From: an uncultured Ruminococcus sp.
GTDB lineage: Bacteria; Bacillota; Clostridia; Oscillospirales; CAG-272
Assembly (NCBI GenBank): GCA_902773455.1
Contig: CACYEW010000094.1
Span: 1-9,239 of the forward strand
DNA length: 9,239 nt
Direction of reading: 5' to 3'
Part shown: positions 1-6,707 of the stretch, piece by piece
Numbering within the stretch: the first letter of the stretch is position 1
How the letters are laid out: each line of letters starts with the position of its first letter
The notes under the pieces: model-generated
Seen by the model: the letters and a program-made list of their open reading frames with translations, nothing else
Database searches by the model: none
What the model was told of the DNA's origin: nothing
Position numbers and translations under genes: made by a program

Positions 1-35
1 ATAACGGCTTCGGGCGCAAACCGTCGAATATGTAA
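1..35 (+). CDS. possible 3' end of an upstream gene (partial)
   Basis: Read in the frame starting at position 3, the sequence encodes a short tail (NGFGRKPSNM) that ends at a TAA at 33-35. The promoter of the next gene starts about 30 bases later, which would fit a gene ending here. The fragment is too short to assign to a family. Another frame, from position 1, stays open to 99, but its translation is low-complexity and runs through the promoter, so it is less likely to be coding. No hairpin followed by a T-run was seen between this stop and the promoter. Confidence 0.25.
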   Translation, partial: NGFGRKPSNM

Positions 36-63
36 AAGTATTGTAAAAAAGACCCCGAAAGTA

Positions 64-92
64 TTGAAAATCGGTTTTATATATTGTATAAT
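64..92 (+). promoter_or_regulatory. sigma-A-type promoter for the small export gene
   Basis: TTGAAA at 64-69 and TATAAT at 87-92 are separated by exactly 17 bases. The -10 box is a perfect consensus and the -35 box differs at one position (TTGAAA for TTGACA). Transcription would start near 98-100, leaving a leader of roughly 20 bases that contains the ribosome binding site at 111-114. The surroundings are AT-rich, as expected for a promoter. Confidence 0.75.
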
Positions 93-110
93 ATCTTAAA
101 TCACAAAAAA

Positions 111-114
111 GAGG
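111..114 (+). promoter_or_regulatory. ribosome binding site deciding a TTG start
   Basis: GAGG lies 7 bases before a TTG codon at 122. No ATG in the same frame lies near it, so this site supports TTG as the initiation codon. Confidence 0.65.
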
Positions 115-121
115 AAGAAAA

Positions 122-631
122 TTGATAGCTGAATTTTTTGCGAATACGTTCGGTCAGGCTCCGGAGTTCGTAAAATATATCGTTACGTTCCTGATATCGA
201 TGCTCCCGGTCGTCGAGCTTCGCGGAGCGATACCCGTGGGCATAGCCGCGTTCGGAATACCGTGGTACTGGTGTTATATCATCAGCGTGATCGGTAATCT
301 CCTGCCGGTGCCGATAATACTTCTTTTCATCAAAAAGCTCATCGGCTGGATGAAGACGACGAAAAAACTCAACAAGCTCGGTCTCTGGCTCGAATCCAAA
401 GCCGAAAAAAACACGCCTAAGGTACAGAGGTTCGAGGTGTTCGGACTCATGATATTCGTGGCGATACCGCTCCCGATGACCGGCGCGTGGACGGGCGCTC
501 TCGTAGCCGCTCTTACCGGTATGAAATTCAGAAACGCTCTGATATCCATTACCGGCGGCGTGCTGATAGCCGGCGTGATAGTGACGCTGATATGCGAAGG
601 CGTACTCGGATTTTTATCATTTTTAATATAA
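122..631 (+). CDS. small multidrug export family membrane protein (COG2426 / PF06695 type)
   Basis: This 169-residue protein is an integral membrane protein of the small multidrug export family. The family name is historical; transport substrate and direction are poorly established. Hydrophobic segments lie at about residues 18-43, 48-70, 105-131 and 138-168, with a basic cytoplasmic-type loop between (about 71-104, Lys-rich). Family signatures are visible: ELRGAIPVG at 32-40, GNLLPVPIILLF at 58-69 and PLPMTGAWTGA at 116-126. The two Gly/Pro-rich re-entrant-like motifs are characteristic, and the length is normal for the family. The TTG start is chosen from the GAGG site 7 bases upstream. The gene has its own promoter and ends three bases before a SAM riboswitch, so it is not clearly part of the downstream operon, though read-through into the riboswitch is possible. 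No sign of truncation. Confidence 0.85.
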   Translation: MIAEFFANTFGQAPEFVKYIVTFLISMLPVVELRGAIPVGIAAFGIPWYWCYIISVIGNLLPVPIILLFIKKLIGWMKTTKKLNKLGLWLESKAEKNTPKVQRFEVFGLMIFVAIPLPMTGAWTGALVAALTGMKFRNALISITGGVLIAGVIVTLICEGVLGFLSFLI

Positions 632-632
632 T
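615..632 (+). promoter_or_regulatory. possible -10 region for the riboswitch-metK transcript
   Basis: Two -10-like boxes lie at the end of the preceding gene: TATCAT at 615-620 and a perfect TATAAT at 627-632 that overlaps the TAA stop (629-631). Neither has a convincing -35 box at 16-18 bases upstream. TATCAT would place the start near 627, just ahead of the riboswitch. TATAAT would place it near 639, inside the 5' strand of helix P1, which would damage the aptamer. The true promoter could be either, or the transcript may come from the promoter at 64-92. Confidence 0.25.
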
Positions 633-633
633 A

Positions 634-712
634 CCCATCGAGAGTGGGGGAGGGACCGGCCCTTTGATCCCACGGCAACCTGCGTTGAAAGGTGCCAATT
701 CCGAGAGATGAG
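634..712 (+). ncRNA. SAM-I (S-box) riboswitch aptamer upstream of metK
   Basis: The conserved S-box core is present in order: AGAG then GGGGGAGGGA at 641-655, GGCCC at 658-662, CGGCAACC at 673-680 and GGTGCCAATTCC at 691-702. The GCAACC/GGTGC strands (675-680 with 691-695) form a conserved helix with a short loop. Helix P1 is modest: CATC (636-639) pairs with GATG (707-710), with one further C-G pair (634 with 712) across a mismatch. S-box RNAs bind S-adenosylmethionine and repress methionine and SAM genes by premature termination when SAM is high. Placement directly before metK, followed by a terminator, is the textbook arrangement. Confidence 0.95.
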
Positions 713-722
713 AAACGAAACG

Positions 723-748
723 AATTCGCCTCATCGGGCGAATTTTTT
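723..748 (+). terminator. riboswitch-controlled intrinsic terminator
   Basis: AATTCGCC (723-730) pairs perfectly with GGCGAATT (737-744) around a six-base loop, followed by a T-run spanning 743-748. Placed between the SAM-I aptamer and the metK ribosome binding site, it should stop transcription when SAM is bound. A competing fold is visible: GATGAG (707-712) is exactly complementary to CTCATC (730-735), and AATTC (697-701) to GAATT (740-744). That fold would use the 3' strand of the terminator and the 3' strand of P1, so the two states exclude each other. The fold is read by eye, not computed. Confidence 0.9.
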
Positions 749-763
749 ATACCAAGTTCTGAA

Positions 764-769
764 AGAAGG
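764..769 (+). promoter_or_regulatory. metK: ribosome binding site deciding the metK start
   Basis: AGAAGG lies 6 bases before the ATG at 776. An upstream in-frame ATG at 692 falls inside the riboswitch core and has no such site, so translation should begin at 776. Confidence 0.8.
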
Positions 770-775
770 CATATT

Positions 776-1953
<1,178 letters not shown>

Positions 1954-1957
<4 letters not shown>

Positions 1958-4164
1958 TCGATAACAAAGAGCACGAAACTCTGACCGGTACGGTAGAGCG
2001 CGTCGTATATCAGAACGAAGAAAACGGTTACGCCGTCGTTGAGATAGAGACGGAGCAGGGCGAGCCCGAGACCGTGTTCGGAATAATGCCGATGATCGGC
2101 GAAGGCGAGCAGATAACCGTCTACGGTCAGTACGTCAACAGTCCGAAATACGGCAGACAGTTCAAGGCGGAATCGTATGAAAAGCATCTGCCGAAGACTG
2201 AGGCGACGATAATCAAATATCTTTCGTCCGGCTCGATCAAGGGTATCGGTCCTGCTATGGCGAGAAAGATAGTCGGTAAATTCGGCGTCGAGACGTTCGA
2301 CGTGATAGAGAACAATCCCGAATGGCTTGCCGAGATCAGCGGTATTTCGGAATCCCGCGCCGAAAAGATAGGCAAAGATTTCCGCGAACAGAACGGTCTG
2401 AGGAGCGTTATGCTTTTCTGCGGCGATTTCTTCTCGCCGTCCGTTTCCGTACGCGCTTTCAAGCGTTGGGGAAGCTCCGCCGTCGAGATAATAAGAAGCA
2501 ACCCTTACGTTCTCTGCGAGGACGATATCGGCGTATCGTTTGAAGGCGCCGATAAAGCCGCGGCGGCGATAGGTCTCGCTTCGGACTGTAAAGAACGTCT
2601 TTACGCCGGAATCCTCTACGTTCTGAGCCATAACGCCAATCAGAACGGCCACACGTATCTGCCGGAGGACAAGCTTATAAAAGCGACCGCCGCAATGCTC
2701 GGAGTCGGCGAACACAAGGTCGAGGAGGCGCTCGAAACGCTTTCGAAGACCGGCGCCTGCGTAAGAGAAAAGACGGACGGCAGAAAATGCGTGTATCTTA
2801 AAAAGTATCACGACGCCGAAACGCACGTCTGCTCCAAGCTCCGCACACTCGAAGACAAAAGCATAGTTATCGAAGAAGGCAATCTCCGCCGCGCGATAGA
2901 TATTGCGGAGCTTGAAGAAAACATAAAATACGCCCCGATGCAGAGAAAAGCGATAGAGCAGGCCGTGAACAGCGGTATCATGGTGCTGACGGGCGGTCCC
3001 GGTACCGGTAAAACCACCGTTATCCGCGCCGTAACGCGCATAGTCGCGCGTATCGGGTTGAAATACGCCCTCGCCGCGCCTACCGGCAGAGCCGCCAAAC
3101 GCATGTCGGAAGCGACCTCGCAGGAGGCGAAGACGATACACAGACTTCTCGAGGTCGTGTATACCTCGGGCGAAAAACAACAGTTTACGAAAAACAGAAA
3201 CAATCTTTTGACCGAGGATTATATCATCATCGACGAAGCGTCGATGATAGATATCCTTCTTATGGACGCGCTTCTCGACGCGATAAAACCGGGCGCGAAG
3301 CTCATACTGATAGGCGACGCCGATCAGCTCCCGTCGGTAGGGGCGGGCAACGTGCTGGCGGATATAATAGCCTCCGACACGGTGAACACGGTACATCTGA
3401 CCGAGATATTCAGGCAGGCGAGAGAAAGCCGCATCGTGACTAACGCCCATATGATCAACAACGGTGAATATCCGGATCTCGACAATAAATCGAACGACTT
3501 CTTCTTTTTGAAGCGTCAGAGCGAAGAGGATACCGCGGAGACGATAGTACAGCTTTGCAAAACGAGACTGCCGAAAAAATTCGGTCCCGAAATACTCGAT
3601 TCGCTTCAGGTCATAACTCCCACGAGAATGAGCTGCTGCGGCGTCGAAGCGCTGAACATCAGGCTTCAGAGCGCTCTCAATCCGCCGTCTCCTTACAAAA
3701 AAGAGAAAAAAGCTCACGGAGTCACCTTCAGAGAGGGCGACAAAGTCATGCAGATAAAAAACAATTACGACATAACGTGGGAAAAGAACGGCGCGCAGGG
3801 CGTCGGGATATATAACGGCGATATCGGAAAAATAATAAAAGTAAACAACCCGGCGGAATGCCTTACTATCGATTTCGACGATCGCATCACCGAATACGAT
3901 TTCTCGCTTCTCGACGAGCTCGAACACGCTTACGCCGTCACGGTGCATAAAAGCCAGGGCAGCGAATATAAGACCGTGATAATCCCGTCGTTCCGCTTCA
4001 GCCCCCGCCTTCTCACGAGAAACCTGCTTTATACGGCGGTGACGAGAGCGCAGAAAATGGTAATAATGGTCGGCGACGCGCAGACCGTGAACGATATGGT
4101 CGACAACAACCGCCACGCTCTCCGCTATACGTCGCTCAGGCAGAGACTTGAGGATTTCCGGTAA
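1954..4164 (+). CDS. recD2: RecD2-type (RecD/TraA family) ATP-dependent 5'-3' DNA helicase
   Basis: This 736-residue protein is a superfamily 1B helicase that acts without RecB and RecC. RecD2 homologues unwind DNA 5' to 3' and act in DNA repair and replication-fork processing. An N-terminal OB-like region (about 1-75) and a helix-hairpin-helix region (about 90-145, with GSIKGIGPAMARKI) precede the motor. Helicase motifs are complete: Walker A GGPGTGKTT at 347-355, Walker B IIIDEAS at 424-430, motif III GDADQLPSVGAG at 454-465, LTEIFRQA at 482-489, VTVHKSQGSEY at 662-672 and LLYTAVTRAQ at 691-700. The length fits the RecD2 class, which carries a longer N-terminal region than E. coli RecD. The start overlaps the metK stop; only a weak purine-rich site precedes it, so coupling is likely. 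Its stop and the next ATG share one base (TAATG). Confidence 0.95.
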
Positions 4165-4904
4165 TGGGCGTTTTCGATTATATACTCCGCGTCATATTCC
4201 CGCCGCGGTGTATATTCTGCGGCGAGCTTCTCGAGCCGACGAAAGAAGATATCTGCTTCTGCGAAAAATGCCGCTCTGTATGGGAGCAGGAAAAAGAGTC
4301 TCCGTGTCCGTGCTGCAGGCAGATACCCGAAAACTGCGTATGCGGTCTTCAATATAATAAAAGCCGTACGCTCGATTCGTGCAGGTGCCTTGTAAACTAC
4401 GAAAGCGAAAACGTGAAAAAGCTGATATTCGGCGTCAAGGATTCCGAAAACAAAGCGCTTTTCGGCTTTATCGCGAGGGAACTCGAGATGCTGATATTCA
4501 GAAAAGCGGACCTTTCCGGCGATTGTGTCGTGGCGTATCCGCAAAGAAGCGTGAAGGCGAAGAAAAAACACGGCCACGATCAGGCAGAGCTCCTCGCCGC
4601 CGCGATAGGAAAAGATCTCGGTATAAGCGTATATAACGGAATAAAAAACAAAAACGGTAAAGAACAGAAAAATCTTCCGGAAAAGGTCCGCGGAGAAAAC
4701 GCTTACAACAGCTACTTCATACCGGATAATTATAAAGACGAACTCAAAGGAAAGAACGTGATACTTATAGACGATATCGTGACTACCGGCGCGACGGCCG
4801 TCACCTGCGCCGCTTTATGCAAGCTCAACGGCGCCGCTTCGGTAAGCTGCTTCTGTATTGCGAGAACTCCGAAAAAAATCGATCCGAAAGGTGGCAGCAA
4901 GTGA
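4164..4904 (+). CDS. comF: ComF family protein (zinc-ribbon plus phosphoribosyltransferase-like domain)
   Basis: ComF proteins assist DNA uptake during natural transformation in Bacillus and relatives, and are common in bacteria not known to be competent; the reaction of their phosphoribosyltransferase-like domain is not settled. The 246-residue product has the usual layout. A Cys-rich N-terminus (CIFC at 16-19, CFCEKC at 31-36, then CPCC at 48-51 and CVC at 58-60) probably binds zinc. The C-terminal PRTase signature VILIDDIVTTGAT is at 199-211, and the ComF motif before it reads HGHDQAELLA at 136-145, a variant of the more usual RGFNQAELLA. GAGG at 4150-4153 lies 10 bases before the ATG, which shares a base with the recD2 stop. 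Pairing with recD2 suggests DNA repair or uptake, but competence itself cannot be concluded. The stop overlaps the next gene's GTG start. Confidence 0.92.
   Translation: MGVFDYILRVIFPPRCIFCGELLEPTKEDICFCEKCRSVWEQEKESPCPCCRQIPENCVCGLQYNKSRTLDSCRCLVNYESENVKKLIFGVKDSENKALFGFIARELEMLIFRKADLSGDCVVAYPQRSVKAKKKHGHDQAELLAAAIGKDLGISVYNGIKNKNGKEQKNLPEKVRGENAYNSYFIPDNYKDELKGKNVILIDDIVTTGATAVTCAALCKLNGAASVSCFCIARTPKKIDPKGGSK
4889..4894 (+). promoter_or_regulatory. ribosome binding site deciding a GTG start
   Basis: AGGTGG lies 6 bases before GTG at 4901. An in-frame ATG at 4817 would add 28 Arg- and Lys-rich residues lying deep inside comF and has no such site, so GTG is preferred. Confidence 0.7.
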
Positions 4905-5230
4905 AAAAAGCCGACGTGATACCGATAGCGGCGGTAATAGCAGCCGCGGTGATCATCGCTCTCGTATTCGTGCCGAAACAGGCGGATACGGTGAGGATAA
5001 CCTGCGAAAACGCGGTCTACGAATACCCGATCGGTGAAAACAGAAGAGTAGAGCTTACCGAAAACGGAGTATCGCTGACCGTGCTGATCGAAAACGGCAG
5101 GGTAAGCGTTGAAAAAAGCACCTGCCGCGATCAGATCTGCGTGCATACGCATACAGGCAGCATAATCTGTATGCCGGCGCGCGTCGTCATAACCGTGGAA
5201 GACGGAGAGTACGATCATGTCGCAGGGTAA
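4901..5230 (+). CDS. NusG domain II-containing membrane-anchored protein (EetA-like)
   Basis: This 109-residue protein has one N-terminal membrane helix (about residues 5-24) and an outward-facing NusG domain II-type fold (PF07009). The name refers to the fold; the protein is not a transcription factor. The family's Cys signature is present: CRDQICVHTHTG at 75-86 and IICMPARVVI at 88-97, giving three conserved cysteines at 75, 80 and 90 in the usual C-x4-C spacing and close to the C-terminus. It starts with GTG, overlapping the comF stop in GTGA. It overlaps the next gene by 14 bases. From memory, such small proteins occur beside Gx-transporter, ApbE and flavoprotein genes, and the Listeria one is called EetA in flavin-based extracellular electron transfer. 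Its biochemical role is unknown. The family call is firm; the electron-transfer role is inference. Confidence 0.88.
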   Translation: MKKADVIPIAAVIAAAVIIALVFVPKQADTVRITCENAVYEYPIGENRRVELTENGVSLTVLIENGRVSVEKSTCRDQICVHTHTGSIICMPARVVITVEDGEYDHVAG

Positions 5231-5729
5231 AAAAACGAATAAGATCGCCGTATGCGCGATAATGTGCGCGCTTGCGATAACCGTATCCGCGCTCGAATCG
5301 CTCATACCGATACAGGCTCTGATACCTTTGCCCGGCGTAAAGCTCGGCTTTGCGAATATCATAATACTGTTTTTACTTTTCAGATACGGCGTTTTTGAAG
5401 CCGCGATCACGGCGTTTATTAAATGTCTGACGGTAAATCTGATATTTTTTTCGGTCACGGGCTTGATATTTTCTTTGACCGGATCCCTTTTTTCGATAAT
5501 TTTCGCGGTGATAATGAAGTATACTGTAAGCGAAAAGCTTTCGTTCATCGGCATTTCGGTCGGATGCGCCGCGATGCACAATATCGGGCAGACCGCCGCG
5601 GCATGCCTTGTTCTGTCGTCTTTCGCGCCGGTCTCTTATCTGCCCGTACTGCTTATCGCGTCGGCTTTCACGGGCTTCATCACCGGCACGGTACTTATAC
5701 TTATTGAAAGACGCTTCAAAAAAATATGA
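5217..5729 (+). CDS. Gx transporter / heptaprenyl diphosphate synthase component I family membrane protein (EetB-like)
   Basis: This 170-residue, highly hydrophobic protein belongs to the family annotated as Gx transporter or heptaprenyl diphosphate synthase component I (PF07456). Despite the second name it is an integral membrane protein resembling ECF-transporter S components, not a prenyltransferase. Hydrophobic segments lie at about 10-30, 44-58, 62-80, 84-102, 108-135 and 140-163. Visible signatures are PLPGVKLGFAN at 37-47 and AAMHNIGQ at 118-125, both characteristic. GGAGAG at 5204-5209 lies 7 bases before the ATG, which begins inside the preceding gene. Its partnership with the NusG-II protein is common, and the Listeria counterpart is, from memory, called EetB. 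The substrate is unknown; a flavin or quinone precursor is possible but unproven. The stop overlaps the apbE start in ATGA. Confidence 0.9.
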   Translation: MSQGKKTNKIAVCAIMCALAITVSALESLIPIQALIPLPGVKLGFANIIILFLLFRYGVFEAAITAFIKCLTVNLIFFSVTGLIFSLTGSLFSIIFAVIMKYTVSEKLSFIGISVGCAAMHNIGQTAAACLVLSSFAPVSYLPVLLIASAFTGFITGTVLILIERRFKKI

Positions 5730-6691
5730 AAAAAACGATAACGGTACTGATCGTGATTTCGTTCCTTCTTCTGTGTTCGTGTCAAAAAACGGCGAAAAAA
5801 ACGTTTTTTGCTCTCGATACCGTCGTGGAGATCAAAACGTACGGCGAAATGCCGGACGGAGCGGAAGAATACGTAAAAGAGCTTGAGAAGGTTTTTTCGA
5901 AAACCGATACGAAATCCGAGCTTTATCTGCAAAACGAAAAAGAAGAATCGACCCCGTCAAAGCTTCTGTACGGATTGATAAAAAGATCTCTCGATATATC
6001 CGCAGATACGAAGGGAGCTTTCGATATCACCTCCGGCGCGCTGACCGGACTTTGGGATGAAGCGGCTGAAAAGGGCGCTTTGCCTGACGCAGAGTCGATA
6101 AACGCCTGCAAAGAAAACTGCGGGTATGAAAAGGTCAGAACCGAAAACGGCTCCGTATATAAGCCGAAGGATCTGAAATTCGACCTCGGCGCGGTCGCGA
6201 AAGGATATATAGCGGAGCTTACGGTCAAAAAACTGCAAAGCCTCGGCGTTTCATCGGGCTTTGCGTCGTTCGGCGGCAGTATCGCCGTGATAGGAGACAA
6301 GCCGGACGGCTCCGGTTATAAAATCGGAGTAAGATCGCCCGACGGCGACGGCGTGATAGGATATACCGTTATCCGTCACGGTATCGTATCGACGTCCGGC
6401 GACTATGAAAGGTATTTTGAATACGGGGGAAAACGGTACCATCATATAATCGATACCGCAACGGGTATGCCGTCGCAAAGCGGCGTTCGCTCGTGTACGG
6501 TGATCAGCGACGACGGAACCGTATCGGACGCGCTTTCAACGGCGCTGTTCGTAAACCCTTCGCTTCTTGATGAATTATACGGAAAATACGATTTTGAAGC
6601 GGTGCTGATAACGGAAAACAAGACCGTTATCACGACCGCGAACGCGGAGTTCGTCATCACTGCAAAAGATTACAGCCCGGCGGACCGATGA
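5726..6691 (+). CDS. apbE: FAD:protein FMN transferase (ApbE), lipoprotein
   Basis: ApbE proteins transfer FMN from FAD, with Mg2+, to a Thr or Ser in a partner protein outside the membrane, as in NqrC, RnfG and the flavoproteins of extracellular electron transfer. The 321-residue product begins with a basic, hydrophobic signal peptide and a lipobox-like site (LCSC, lipidated Cys probably 19), so it should be membrane-anchored on the outside. Family motifs are present: DLGAVAKGY at 153-161, FASFGGS at 179-185, STSGDYER at 222-229, HHIIDTATG at 239-247 and the SDALSTALFV block at 267-276. Length is normal. The start overlaps the previous stop and has only a weak upstream purine site, so coupling is likely. 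No protein with a recognisable FMN-binding domain is in the window, so its target must lie elsewhere or downstream. Confidence 0.95.
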   Translation: MKKTITVLIVISFLLLCSCQKTAKKTFFALDTVVEIKTYGEMPDGAEEYVKELEKVFSKTDTKSELYLQNEKEESTPSKLLYGLIKRSLDISADTKGAFDITSGALTGLWDEAAEKGALPDAESINACKENCGYEKVRTENGSVYKPKDLKFDLGAVAKGYIAELTVKKLQSLGVSSGFASFGGSIAVIGDKPDGSGYKIGVRSPDGDGVIGYTVIRHGIVSTSGDYERYFEYGGKRYHHIIDTATGMPSQSGVRSCTVISDDGTVSDALSTALFVNPSLLDELYGKYDFEAVLITENKTVITTANAEFVITAKDYSPADR

Positions 6692-6696
6692 TCAAC

Positions 6697-6702
6697 AGGA
6701 GG
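6697..6702 (+). promoter_or_regulatory. strong ribosome binding site of the CotH lipoprotein gene
   Basis: AGGAGG is a perfect Shine-Dalgarno core 5 bases before ATG at 6708. This is the strongest site in the window and the only gene in the metK series that does not overlap its predecessor, which suggests independent and efficient initiation. Confidence 0.85.
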
Positions 6703-6707
6703 ATCGG

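Noticed and set aside
1..99. Open frame from position 1 to a TAA at 97-99
   Set aside because: Its translation is Lys/Ile-rich without family resemblance, and it crosses a near-consensus promoter. The alternative frame ending at 33-35 is a better candidate for an upstream gene tail.
692..775. Upstream in-frame extension of metK starting at ATG 692
   Set aside because: This stretch is the SAM-I aptamer core and terminator hairpin. A proper ribosome binding site precedes ATG 776, and the family N-terminus begins there.
4758..4796. TTGAT-type sequence in ComF considered as an FMN-acceptor motif for ApbE
   Set aside because: The residues belong to the conserved phosphoribosyl-binding loop VILIDDIVTTGAT of a cytoplasmic protein, whereas ApbE acts on exported targets.
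4817..4900. Upstream ATG start for the NusG-II protein
   Set aside because: It would add 28 basic residues encoded inside comF, without a ribosome binding site. GTG at 4901 has AGGTGG at the right distance and gives the expected short N-terminus before the membrane helix.
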